From positions 434,001 through 498,000 of the forward strand of contig NZ_BNAR01000002.1 in assembly GCF_014653695.1 (NCBI RefSeq): a DNA stretch of 64,000 nt. Reading direction: 5' to 3'. Source of the DNA: Lentzea cavernae. GTDB lineage: Bacteria; Actinomycetota; Actinomycetes; Mycobacteriales; Pseudonocardiaceae. The position numbers were made by a program, and so were the translations under genes. Shown in pieces: positions 30,875-40,700 of the stretch (position 1 is its first letter; each line of letters begins with the position of its first letter). The notes beneath the pieces are model-generated. The model did no database searches. It saw nothing but the letters and a program-made list of their open reading frames with translations, and was not told where the DNA came from.

Positions 30875-33115
30875 ATGGATCGCGACGACGTGCCCTACCT
30901 CGACGCCACGCTGCCCACCGCAGAGCGGGTCGCCGACCTCCTCGGCCGCATGACACTGGCCGAGAAGGTCGGCCAGATGATGCAGCTGGACTCGAGGGAG
31001 GACCTGGACGACCACGTGCTGAGCAAGCACGTCGGTTCGATCCTGCACACCTCGCCCGAACGAGTGCTGCGCGCGCAAGACCTCACCACGCGGACGCGCC
31101 TGCGCGTCCCGTTGCTGATCGCCGAGGACTGCATCCACGGCCACTCGTTCTACGAGGGCGCCACGATCTTCCCGACGCAGCTCGGCATGGCCGCGAGCTG
31201 GGACCCGGAGCTCGTCGAGCAGGTCGCCCGCGTCACCGCCGTCGAGGCCGCCGCGACCGGCGTGCACTGGACGTTCTCGCCGGTGCTGTGCATCTCGCGG
31301 GACCTGCGCTGGGGCCGCGTCGACGAGACGTTCGGCGAGGACCCGGTGCTGATCGGTGAGCTCGCGGCCGCCATGGTCCGCGGGTACCAGGGCGACGGCC
31401 TCGCCGACGAGACCGCGATCCTCGCGACCGCGAAGCACTTCGCCGGCTACTCGGAGACCCAGGGCGGCCGGGACGCGAGCGAGGCGGACCTCTCGCGGCG
31501 CAAGCTGCGGTCGTGGTTCCTGCCGCCGTTCGAGAAGGTCGCCCGCGCCGGCTGCGCCACGTTCATGCTCGGCTACCAGTCCACCGACGGCGTGCCGATC
31601 ACGGTCAACTCGTGGCTGCTCGACGAGGTCCTGCGCGGTGAGTGGGGCTACAAGGGCACGCTCATCACGGACTGGGACAACGTCGGCCGCATGGTCTGGG
31701 AGCAGAAGCTGCAGCCCGACCACATGCACGCCGCCGCGGCCGCCGTGAAGGCCGGCAACGACATGATCATGACGACCCCGCAGTTCTTCGACGGCGCGCT
31801 GCAGGCCGTCGAGGAGGGGCTGCTCGCCGAGTCCGACCTGGACCGCGCGGTCACCCGCATCCTGACGCTGAAGTTCGACCTCGGCCTGTTCGAGAACCCG
31901 CGCAGGCCCGACGCCGAGCGCCAGCGCGTGATGATCAACCACGACGACCACGTGGCGCTGAACCTGCAGGTCGCGCGCCGGTCGCTGGTGCTGCTGCGCA
32001 ACGACGGCGTGCTGCCGTTCGCGAAGGGCAAGGGCAAGATCGCGGTCGTCGGCCCGCTCGCGGACGACGCCCAGACCCAGCTCGGCGACTGGGCGGGCTC
32101 GTCCGGTCAGGCCGACTGGCTGCCCAACGGCCACCCGCGCGAGATGATCACCACCGTCCTGGACGGCCTGCGCGAGCTGTCGTCACAGGAGGTCGCGTAC
32201 GCCCGCGGCGCAGACATCCTCACGCTGGAGCCGGACCCCGAGGGCGACACGTTCCCCGACGGCCAGCCGCGCCCGCCGGTCGTGAAGGCCTGCGCCCCGG
32301 ACGCGGACCTGATCGCCGAGGCCGTCGCGGCCGCGCGGGACGCCGACTACGTGGTGGCCGTCGTCGGCGACCAGATCGAACTGGTCGGCGAGGGACGCTC
32401 CACCGCCACGCTCGACCTCATCGGCGGCCAGATCGCCCTGCTGGACGCGCTGGCCGAGACCGGCACGCCGCTGGTCGTGGTGCTGCTCGCCTCGAAGCCG
32501 CTGGTCCTGCCCGCCTCCGCGCGCAACGCCGCCGCGCTGCTGTGGGTCGCGAACCCCGGCATGCAGGGCGGCCGGGCCATCGCCGAGGTGCTGCACGGGC
32601 TGGTCGAGCCCAGCGGCCGCCTGCCGATCTCGTTCGCGGCGCACGCCGGTCAGCAGCCGACGTACTACAACCAGATCCGCGGTCAGCACGGCACGCGCTA
32701 CGCCGACCTGACGCAGGAGCCGGCGTTCGCGTTCGGCGAGGGCCTGTCCTACACGACGGTCGAGTACGGCGACCTGCACGTGGAGACGGCGGTGCTGCGC
32801 CCGGACGAGACGGTCAAGGCGTCGATCACCCTGACCAACACCGGCTCACGGCCGTCGCGCGAGACCGTGCAGGTCTACGTCAGCGACGCCGTCACGTCGG
32901 TGAGCTGGGCGGACAAGGAGCTCAAGACGTTCAGGCAGGTCGACGTCGAGCCCGGCGAGACCGTGAAGGTCGACCTGGAGCTGCCGGTGTCGGAGTGCAC
33001 GATCGTCGACGCCGCCGGGCTGCGCGTGGTGGAGCCCGGCGAGTTCGTCCTGCTCGTGGGACCGAGCTCGAAGGACCTGCGCCGGGCCGAGTTCACCGTA
33101 AAGCCGCTGTCTTGA
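30875..33115 (+). CDS. Glycoside hydrolase family 3 beta-glucosidase
   Basis: A 746-residue cytosolic enzyme (no signal peptide). The N-terminal barrel has LAEDCIHGHSFYEGATIFP, KHFAGYSETQGGRDASEADL and the nucleophile Asp in LITDWDNVGR near 266. The second domain carries VVGDQIELVGEGRSTATLDLIGGQ (acid/base loop region) and is followed by a C-terminal FN3-like domain (VKASITLTNTGSRPSRETVQVYVSD). Likely releases glucose from cello- or related oligosaccharides. The CebR-like box upstream predicts cellobiose-type induction. Its 3' end overlaps the convergent kinase-like gene by 23 bases. Confidence 0.93.
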   Translation: MDRDDVPYLDATLPTAERVADLLGRMTLAEKVGQMMQLDSREDLDDHVLSKHVGSILHTSPERVLRAQDLTTRTRLRVPLLIAEDCIHGHSFYEGATIFPTQLGMAASWDPELVEQVARVTAVEAAATGVHWTFSPVLCISRDLRWGRVDETFGEDPVLIGELAAAMVRGYQGDGLADETAILATAKHFAGYSETQGGRDASEADLSRRKLRSWFLPPFEKVARAGCATFMLGYQSTDGVPITVNSWLLDEVLRGEWGYKGTLITDWDNVGRMVWEQKLQPDHMHAAAAAVKAGNDMIMTTPQFFDGALQAVEEGLLAESDLDRAVTRILTLKFDLGLFENPRRPDAERQRVMINHDDHVALNLQVARRSLVLLRNDGVLPFAKGKGKIAVVGPLADDAQTQLGDWAGSSGQADWLPNGHPREMITTVLDGLRELSSQEVAYARGADILTLEPDPEGDTFPDGQPRPPVVKACAPDADLIAEAVAAARDADYVVAVVGDQIELVGEGRSTATLDLIGGQIALLDALAETGTPLVVVLLASKPLVLPASARNAAALLWVANPGMQGGRAIAEVLHGLVEPSGRLPISFAAHAGQQPTYYNQIRGQHGTRYADLTQEPAFAFGEGLSYTTVEYGDLHVETAVLRPDETVKASITLTNTGSRPSRETVQVYVSDAVTSVSWADKELKTFRQVDVEPGETVKVDLELPVSECTIVDAAGLRVVEPGEFVLLVGPSSKDLRRAEFTVKPLS

Positions 33116-33848
33116 AGGGACCGGGCACGATCGTGAGGTAGCGGGGAGGGATCTCCACCGCCTTCGTGATCGCCTTCTTCACCGCCGGGACCAGGTCCGC
33201 GTCGACGAGTGCGACAGCGGGCCTGCCCGGCGGGTCGACCAGCAGGCTCGCGCCGCGCGCGCCCGCCCTGAGCGCGGCCTCGACCACCGCGTCCTGCACG
33301 GGATCCGGGTTCTGGGCGCGGTGGTAGGCCGTCAGCGCGGGCCCCAGGTCCGTTCCGGCGGTGAACGGCCGGGTGAGCTGGGGTTCGTCGCGCCTGATCC
33401 GCGTGTCGACCACGAGCAGCCGTTGTCCGGGCAGGTCCAGTGGTTCGGGATCCGGCTCGGTCTCACCGAGCGCGAGTGCGACGGCCGCGTTGAGCGCCTC
33501 GCTCGCGGAAAGCCCACTGCCGTGCGGCAGGTCCACGCTGCACATCAACGTGGCGCCGCCCCTCGCTCGCACGCCCCGTGCCCAGGCCGGAACGTCGTCG
33601 GACGGCAGCACGGCGCGTTCGGCGGGGCGGTTCACCGAGACGAGCTCGAGGACGCCGTCGTCGCGCAGGTCTCCCGCGACGATGGCGCCCCACTTCGCGC
33701 GGACCTTCACCGCGCCGCCCAGCAGGTTCAGCACCCCCGGCGCGTACCAGACGCCTTGCGCGGGCCTGCCGAACGTGCGCCGGAACGCGTGCGGCACCAG
33801 CCTGAGCTCCGGCGCGAGCTCGGGCCGATCCGCGATGTCGACGGTCAT
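33093..33848 (-). CDS. Short galactokinase-like (GHMP superfamily) protein
   Basis: A 251-residue protein. VWYAPGVLNLLG (about 33-44) aligns with the galactokinase signature start, and DLPHGSGLSASEALNAAVAL (about 107-124) is the GHMP phosphate-binding loop. The sugar-binding GEH-D motif that should follow the first block is absent (GAVKVR instead) and the protein is about 130 residues shorter than galactokinases, so it is either a kinase for another substrate or an inactive relative. ATG 33848 overlaps the methyltransferase stop, making it the last gene of the lipid operon. Convergent overlap with GH3. Confidence 0.65.
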   Translation of the reverse strand: MTVDIADRPELAPELRLVPHAFRRTFGRPAQGVWYAPGVLNLLGGAVKVRAKWGAIVAGDLRDDGVLELVSVNRPAERAVLPSDDVPAWARGVRARGGATLMCSVDLPHGSGLSASEALNAAVALALGETEPDPEPLDLPGQRLLVVDTRIRRDEPQLTRPFTAGTDLGPALTAYHRAQNPDPVQDAVVEAALRAGARGASLLVDPPGRPAVALVDADLVPAVKKAITKAVEIPPRYLTIVPGPFKTAALR

Positions 33849-35593
33849 GCCCGCTCCGCCGGCACCTTCTGCGCCAGCAACCGGTAGGCGTTGCCGTTGC
33901 CGGTGCGAGCGGCCAGGAACCGGTTCACGGTCTGGTCCAGGGCCAGCGCGACGAAGAACGCCGGGATTCCCAGCGACCACACCAGGAAGCTCCGGGTCCT
34001 GCGCAGCCGCACCTTCTCCGGACGCCACGGCGCGGGCGTGCGGGGTGCCTTGTCCCCCAGCCACAACAGCAACGCGAGCGTGAAGTCGTTGCAGAGGTGG
34101 GCTTGTTTGCGTTCAGTGGCCACCGTGGTCAGCCCGCGGTCGGCGAGCGCGTGCTCCAGGTTGCCGATCGGCATCATGTGCTGGTGCTGCGGCTGGAACC
34201 ACGGCATCCAGTACTGGCCGAACAACCTGCCCAGCCGCCATTCCGGGTCCGGCAGCTCGATCAGCAGGTAACCGCCGTCGGGCAGCACGTCCGCGGCGAT
34301 GTCGAGCTCCTCCCACGGGTCGCGCACGTGTTCCAGGTAGTGGTGCATGCTGATCACGTCGTAGCGGCCCTTGAGCTCACCCGCGAAGTCCTTGAAGCTG
34401 CCGCGGTAGGCGTTCTGGATCCGCCCGAGGCGTGCCGCGTCCTCGATGGCCGCGCCCTGGTCGAGCCCGTCGAACGTCGTCTTCGGCAGGACCTCCTTGG
34501 CCCCCAGGCAGAAGTGGGCGTGCCCGGAGCCGACGTCGAGCCAGCGCTCGGGTGTCGTGAACGGCTCGACCATGCGCGCCCGGCCGTAGTACGGGTCGGT
34601 CTTGCCGGAGAACACCGCTTCCGCCGACGTCTCACCGAGGCCGTCGTAGAAGTCGCGGTAGTAGAAGCCGAGGCCTTCCTCGGTCAGGCGCGGGTTCTGC
34701 CAGACGTGTCCACATCGGACGCACCGGTCCATCGTGAACGTGCCGGGCTTGCGCTGAACCAGGTCCGTCGCGGTGACCCAGCGGCGCAGGTCCGTGCTCC
34801 CGCACGACGGGCAGTTGTCGCGCGGCGCCTCGTGGAAGTTCCGGTCGCGGTTCTGCTCGTACCAGGGCGTGGCCTGCTCGAGGTGCTTCGCCTGACGGCG
34901 TTCGGCGGTGGACTTCTTGCCGCCGGAGGTCTTGAACCACAGGTAGGGCGTGCGCAGGACGCGCGGCACCCACAGATCGCGCGGCTTCAGCGGCGTTCCG
35001 GCGAAGACGAGGATCGGGTGCGCCCAGTACGCGGCCAGCGCGCCGAGTCCCCACCGCCAGTCGGTGACCAGAGCGCCCACGACGGTCGCGTACCCGATGA
35101 CCGAGCCCGCGATCCACAGCGACGGCCGCTTCCCGAGCCGGCGCAGGATCGCCGCGCGGTAGCCGAGGTCGTAGGGCCCGGCTTTGAGTCCGGGTGCGAC
35201 GGCGATGTCGACCTGCGCGTGCACGTGGTCCTTGACTCGCCGCACGTACGCGATGAACTCGGTCGGGTCGTCGGGGTCGACCTCCTCGGCGTACTTCTCC
35301 CGCACGAGAACGGCCTGCGACGCGCTGATCCCGCGCGCCCACTGGTCGTCGCGGTACTTGCCGGGGTCGACGGCGCCGAGCAGGTCGAGCGCCGCCACCG
35401 TGGGCAGGTCGCGCGGCACCAGGTCGACGAGGTCGGCGTCGGTCTCCCACGAGCCCTCCGGGTGGACCCCGGTGGCGGTGAGGAGCGAGTGCCCGCCCGC
35501 GCCCCGGGCGAGCACTCGCAGCTTGGACGCGCGGGACCGCAGGCGCAGGACGTCGAGGACGACGACGAGCACCACCAACACGCTGAGGATCAC
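33845..35593 (-). CDS. Membrane-bound zinc-ribbon SAM methyltransferase with unknown N-terminal region
   Basis: A 582-residue protein. It begins with a membrane anchor (ILSVLVVLVVVLDVL) and has further hydrophobic segments near 165-205 and 535-560. A zinc ribbon (CPSCG...CVRCG, about 260-295) precedes a class I SAM fold with WLDVGSGHAHFCLGA, a YDVISMHHYLEHVRDPW strand and LLIELPDPEW. The first 250 residues match no family I know. GTG start overlaps the glycosyltransferase stop. It could methylate the lipid or its sugar at the membrane; this is inferred from the operon. Confidence 0.75.
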   Translation of the reverse strand: MILSVLVVLVVVLDVLRLRSRASKLRVLARGAGGHSLLTATGVHPEGSWETDADLVDLVPRDLPTVAALDLLGAVDPGKYRDDQWARGISASQAVLVREKYAEEVDPDDPTEFIAYVRRVKDHVHAQVDIAVAPGLKAGPYDLGYRAAILRRLGKRPSLWIAGSVIGYATVVGALVTDWRWGLGALAAYWAHPILVFAGTPLKPRDLWVPRVLRTPYLWFKTSGGKKSTAERRQAKHLEQATPWYEQNRDRNFHEAPRDNCPSCGSTDLRRWVTATDLVQRKPGTFTMDRCVRCGHVWQNPRLTEEGLGFYYRDFYDGLGETSAEAVFSGKTDPYYGRARMVEPFTTPERWLDVGSGHAHFCLGAKEVLPKTTFDGLDQGAAIEDAARLGRIQNAYRGSFKDFAGELKGRYDVISMHHYLEHVRDPWEELDIAADVLPDGGYLLIELPDPEWRLGRLFGQYWMPWFQPQHQHMMPIGNLEHALADRGLTTVATERKQAHLCNDFTLALLLWLGDKAPRTPAPWRPEKVRLRRTRSFLVWSLGIPAFFVALALDQTVNRFLAARTGNGNAYRLLAQKVPAERA

Positions 35594-36723
35594 CCGGCCA
35601 CCACCTTTTCCAGTCGGTCGGCCGCGGCTGTCGCGCCGCCCGCCGCCAAGAACGATGCGCGCACCCGTCCGGCGGCGGCCGCGTACTCCGGCTCGTCCAG
35701 CACGGACTCCAGTGCGCTTCTGATGTCCGCCGCCCGCGCCCGCGAGTAGGTGAGCCGCACTCCGGCGCCGGCGTCGACGACCTGGGCGGCGACGGTCGGC
35801 TGGTCGTCCCGGATCGGGGCCACGACCAGCGGCAGCCCGTGCGCCAGCGCCTCGCAGACCGTGTTGTGCCCGCCGTGTGTGATCACCGCGTCCAGGTGCG
35901 GCATCAGCGCGAGCTGCGGCACAGATGGCAGGACGAGGACGTTGGGAGGCGCGGGGCGCGGCTCACCGACCACGACCGCGCGGAGGTCGAGACCGCCGAC
36001 GGCTTCCAGCGCCTGGCTGAGGAAACGCTCTCCCGCCGGTCCGTTCAACGTTCCCAGCGAGATCAGGACGAGCCGCGCGTCCCGCTGCACCAGCCAGTCC
36101 CACGGGAAGTCCACCCGCTCGGCGCGGTGGCTCAGGGCCGGTCCCACGAAGGCGACCTCCTCGCCGAACTCCCCCGCCACGAGCGCCGCCGAGCTGTACA
36201 CCAGCACCAGCCGGTCGGAGAACCTGATGTCCCCGCCTGCGAAGTCGTGCAACAGGTCCCGCACCCAGGCGTCGACCTTCGGCATCGTCCTCAGTGGATT
36301 GACCAGCTCTGCCGAGGTGCTCGCCGAGGTCGCCCACGGCAGCCCGGCGTCGCGCGCCACCACCGGCCCGGCCAGCGCCTGCTGATCGGCGACGACCACG
36401 TCAGGACCGAAGCGGGCCACCGCGTCCGACACGCCGGGGACCATCGCGTGGCCCAGGGGGATCAGGAACTCCTCCCAGAAGAACTTGAGCACCGCCATCC
36501 CGCGCAACGCGAGCCAGCGCTCCCGTTTCGCGCGGATGTCGGCCTCCAGGAGGTCGTCGATCGCAGGGAAGATCCGCGCGTCGTCCGGCAGCAGGGGTTC
36601 CAGGGTGCCCGGATGGCCGACCCACGCGACGTCGTGCCCGCGCGCCAGCAACTCGCCGCCCACGGAGGCGGTCGGGTTGACGTGGCCGGTCAGGGGCGGC
36701 ACCACGAACAGGAACCGGCTCAT
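35590..36723 (-). CDS. MGT-family (GT1) glycosyltransferase
   Basis: A 377-residue GT-B enzyme. The N-terminal acceptor domain starts FLFVVPPLTGHVNPTASVGGELLARGHDV. The C-terminal nucleotide-sugar domain has LVLISLGTLNG and the signature PHLDAVITHGGHNTVCEALAHGLPLVVAPIRDDQ. It resembles macrolide/lipid glycosyltransferases that transfer a sugar to a hydroxyl of a hydrophobic aglycone. Start ATG overlaps the hydrolase stop (ATGA). Within the operon it is the obvious candidate for glycosylating the polyketide-type lipid. Confidence 0.92.
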   Translation of the reverse strand: MSRFLFVVPPLTGHVNPTASVGGELLARGHDVAWVGHPGTLEPLLPDDARIFPAIDDLLEADIRAKRERWLALRGMAVLKFFWEEFLIPLGHAMVPGVSDAVARFGPDVVVADQQALAGPVVARDAGLPWATSASTSAELVNPLRTMPKVDAWVRDLLHDFAGGDIRFSDRLVLVYSSAALVAGEFGEEVAFVGPALSHRAERVDFPWDWLVQRDARLVLISLGTLNGPAGERFLSQALEAVGGLDLRAVVVGEPRPAPPNVLVLPSVPQLALMPHLDAVITHGGHNTVCEALAHGLPLVVAPIRDDQPTVAAQVVDAGAGVRLTYSRARAADIRSALESVLDEPEYAAAAGRVRASFLAAGGATAAADRLEKVVAG

Positions 36724-37487
36724 GACGGCAACCAGTCGAACAGCACGTCCAGCAGCTCGGCCGTGGCCTCGCGCAGGACCGTGTGCCCCAGCCCGGAAAC
36801 CACGTGCAGGCGGCACGACGGGATGCGCTCGCGCAGTTCCGCGGCGGCTCCGATGAGTTCGGACTCGGCGCCGTAGACCCCGAGCACCGGGCACCGCACC
36901 TGGGTGAGGTCGAGCTTCGCGCCGGAGCCGAGGTCGTCGATCAGCGTGGTGCCGTTGAGCAACGCGTTGGCGTTCACGGCGAGCTTCGCGATCTTGCGCT
37001 GGCCCAGCGCCATCAGCTGGTCCTGCGTCCGGTCGAACTCCAGTCCCAGCGCCGCGACCGTGAGCGTGTTCGTGATGTCCTCGAACCACGCGTCACCGAC
37101 CACTCCCCCGACCGCCGACTCGACGAGCACGACGCCGCCGACCCGTTCGGGCGCCTGGACGGCCGCGTGCATCGCGACGACACCGCCGTAGCTGTTGCCC
37201 AGCAGGAAGACCGGCTCGGTCACGCCGATCCCGTCCAGCACGGCGACCAGGTCCTCGGCGCTCTCCTCCGGCGTGTACCCGGACGGCGGCCGCTCGGACA
37301 GGCCGTGCCCTCGCAGGTCGAACAGCACGGTGCCGAACCCTGCCTGGGCCAGCGGTGCCGCGAGCGTGTAGTAGAAGCTGGACAGGTTGTCCATCACCAG
37401 GCCGTGCACGAACACCACGGTCGGTCCTTCTGCCGGCCCGAGCCGCTGCACGTGGAAGCGCAACCCCCGGGCGTGGACCTCAGACAC
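36720..37487 (-). CDS. Alpha/beta hydrolase (possible thioesterase or esterase)
   Basis: A 255-residue alpha/beta hydrolase: VVFVHGLVMDN (oxyanion), DLRGHGLSERP, nucleophile Ser99 in GNSYGG and histidine in SGLGHTVLREA near 238. The expected acidic residue position holds YGAESELIG (Glu). Located directly after the free ACP gene (eight-base overlap) and before the glycosyltransferase, it is a plausible off-loading thioesterase or an esterase that finishes the lipid; the sequence does not decide between these. Confidence 0.85.
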   Translation of the reverse strand: MSEVHARGLRFHVQRLGPAEGPTVVFVHGLVMDNLSSFYYTLAAPLAQAGFGTVLFDLRGHGLSERPPSGYTPEESAEDLVAVLDGIGVTEPVFLLGNSYGGVVAMHAAVQAPERVGGVVLVESAVGGVVGDAWFEDITNTLTVAALGLEFDRTQDQLMALGQRKIAKLAVNANALLNGTTLIDDLGSGAKLDLTQVRCPVLGVYGAESELIGAAAELRERIPSCRLHVVSGLGHTVLREATAELLDVLFDWLPS

Positions 37488-37740
37488 GAGCCGTGATGTG
37501 GTCGACGAGCCGGCCGACGGACATCGCCATGATCTCGTCGATGTCCATGTCCGCCAGGAAGGCCACGAGGTCGACGCCGTAGTGGGCGTTGAGCTTGTCG
37601 GCCAGTGCGACGAACTCGATCGACTCCAGGCCCAGGTCGTCGCTGAACGTGGTGTCGCGGGTGATCTCCACGCCCAGCAGGAAGTCCGGTCCCACCACCT
37701 CGGTGATCAGCTTGGCGACCTGCTGCAGCACCTCGTCCAT
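37480..37740 (-). CDS. Free-standing acyl carrier protein
   Basis: An 86-residue four-helix ACP with the phosphopantetheine serine in DLGLESIEFVALADKL near residue 42. Start and stop of adjacent genes overlap (TGATG with the second megasynthase). Together with the two ACP domains in the first synthase it brings the carrier count of the locus to three. It may load the starter, carry the finished chain to the glycosyltransferase step or serve the second synthase, which has no ACP of its own. Confidence 0.9.
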   Translation of the reverse strand: MDEVLQQVAKLITEVVGPDFLLGVEITRDTTFSDDLGLESIEFVALADKLNAHYGVDLVAFLADMDIDEIMAMSVGRLVDHITARV

Positions 37741-40700
37741 CAGATCTCCGTTCGCACGCGGGCCGCGGCTCGCCCTTGTTCTGAGGTCACTTCGACGCGC
37801 GGGACGGCGAAGGCCCCGCGCACCCGGCCGTCCGCGGCCACCGTCAGCTCCGCCGGGTAGACCGGCCCGGCACCTCGGCCCCACAGCCACGCGCGCACGG
37901 CGTCCTTCACCGCGATCACGCGCAGCAGCCAGTCGCGCTGGGCGGGCACGTCCAGGCCGCCGTAGTGCCGTCGTTCGGCGGAGTTCAGGTAGCGGCGCAT
38001 GATCAGGTCGCGCGTGGCGCTGTCGGACCAGTTCTCGACGACCGTCAGCGAGTCACCGTCCTGTGTGGACAGCATCTCCGTTCCGGGCCTGAGCTTGACC
38101 TGCCAGATGCGGTCGTCCGTGGTGAAGCGCCGGGTGGTCCAGCCGGTGATCCGGCACCACAGCGCACCGTCCACCGTCAGCTCGGCGTCCGCGATCATCA
38201 CCTGGTCGGTGACCTCGCGGATCCACGCGGTGCAGTGGACGTCTCCGGTGGGCACGGGCCCGTGGAAGGTCACCTGCTCGATCCCGGTCGGCAGCACGGT
38301 CTGGTCGACCGTGCGGCAGACCTGCATCCAGTGCCCGATCAGCTGCCCGGCGCTGTCGAGCAGCGCTCCCGGCGCGGGCAACGGCGTCAGCACGCCCGCG
38401 ATCCCGTTGTCCGCCAGGCAGTCGATCTTCGTGACGCCCGCGAACGCCGGTCCGTGGAACATCCAGTTGTCCCGGTACAGCTCATCGGCGGTCACCGGGG
38501 CCTCGCGCACGCCTTCGAGTTCTTTCCCGACCGGCTGCGGTGTCTGCGGTGACATCAGCACGACGCCCTCGGCGTAGTCGCCGACCTTGACGGTGACGCG
38601 GTCCGGGGCCTCGGCGCGCGCGGAGATCTTCACGGTCGTCGCGGGCAGGGCCGTGAGCCAGCGCTTGGCCCTGACCTGGGCGAACCCGTGCACCGTGCCG
38701 CCGGTGAGCCTGCGCGCGGCGTCCGCGAACACCTCGAGCAGGCCGGTCGCGGGCACGATCGGGAACCCGTCCGCCAGGTCCGGCCAGCCCGGCGCCTGCG
38801 GGAACACCGAGTGGTCGACGAGTTCGGGCATGGTCCGCAGCGAGAACTCGCGGGTGAACCCCGCCTCGTTCGGCCGGAGCGCCCCGGCGACCTCGCGCGC
38901 GACGGCGTTGGTGTGGGCCAGGAGCTTGTTGACCGCCGCGGACATCGGGCTGTCGTCCGCCACCAGCACGGGTTCGGTGCCGATCGGGCCGACCTCGATC
39001 CTGGGCGTGCCGAGCCGGAGCTTGACCTTGTGGGCGGTGCCGCGCTTGAGCCCGAACGCCCACAGGGCCTCCGGCGCGATGTCGGCGTTCACGGCCACGT
39101 GCGGCTTGTCGCTCAGCGTGTCCCCGACGAAGCCCGGCAGGCTGCCCTGTCCGATCTGGACGAACGCGCGGAAACCCGCGCCGTGCAGGCGTTCCAGGAG
39201 CGGGCGGAACCGCACGGGCTCGACCAGGTGGCGCAGCACCAGTTCGCGGACCCCGTCCGCGTCCATCGGTGCGAGGGAGTTCGCCGACCACACCGGGATG
39301 TCCGACGCGCGGACCGGCAGCGCGTCGAGCATCTCCCTGGCCCGTACCAGGTACGGGGCGAGCGCCGGGGTGTGGAAGCCGGTGCGGAACGGCATCAGCT
39401 GCGCCATCACGCCGTTGGCCTTCAACGTGGTGAGCACCTGTTCGAGGAGGTCGATCGGGCCGCAGATCACCGACTGGTGCGGGCAGTTGTCGTGGCTGAT
39501 CGTCACGCCGTCGACCAGGTGCTTCTCGGCCTTGCCGGCCGAGCACCCCAGTGCGGCGTAGGCGATGTCGACCACGGCGACCGCGCCGGGCCCGAGCGCC
39601 GCGACGAACTCGTCGATCGTCGGGTAGATGCCACCGACGACCATCGCGGTCCACTCGCCCATGCTGTGCCCGGCGAGCGCTCCCGGCGTGATGCCGAGCG
39701 CCATGAGCTCGCGGGCTTCGCGCCGGCCGTCCTGCAGGAGTCCGACGGCGTGGTCCACGACCTCACCGCTGAACTCGCGCTCGAAGCCGGGGAACAGGAA
39801 CGCGACCTGGTCGGTGCCGGTGAGCAACGGCTGCGGCGAGAACCAGATGTCGTGGCGCCCCGGCCAGGCCTTGCCCTGGGCCAGCACGCGTTCGGCCAGC
39901 TTGAGCTTGCGCTCGTCCGGGTTGCCGACGGCCAGCCGGAACGCCCTGTCCGCGCTGGAGGTGCGGCGTTGCTCCAGCGCCTTCCGCAGTTCCTCCACGG
40001 TGTCGGCGGAGAACGTCATGACCGGCTTGCGCGGCTTGGCGATGGTGTGGCCGTCGAGGACCGCGTGGGCGTTGATCCCGCCGAACCCGAACGCGTTCAC
40101 GACCGCGCGGTGCCGTCCGGTCCACTCGCGAGCACTCGTCACGGGCGTGAACCTGGTTCCGGTCATGCTGCTGTGCGGGGTGTCGACGTGCAGGGTCGGC
40201 GGGAGCGTGTTGTGGTGCAGGGCGAGCGCGGCCTTGATCAGCCCGGCCATGCCGGCGGCGGGCATCGCGTGGCCGATCATCGACTTGACCGTGCCGATGC
40301 CGATCTCGTCGCCCTGCTCGCCGAACGCGTTGATCATCGTCTGGAGCTCGGCGGCGTCACCGGCGGGCGTGGCGGTGCCGTGCGCCTCGATCAGGCCCGG
40401 CGCCTTCTCCCGCGGATCGAGGCCGGCGTTGGCCCAGGCCCGTCGCACGGCGAGGAGCTGGCCGTCCGGGTTGGGCGTCATCATGCTGGTGGAGCGGCCG
40501 TCGCTCGCCGTGCCGACACCGCGGATCACCGCGTAGACGCGTTCGTCGCCGACGTCCTCCAGCCGCTTCAGCACGACCATGCCGACGCCCTCGGACAGCA
40601 GCGTGCCGTCGGCCGTCGCGTCGAACGGCCGGATGCGTTCCGTCGGGCTCAACGCCCTGAGCTGGGTGAAGACGCTCCACAGCGTCGGGTGGTGGCAGAC

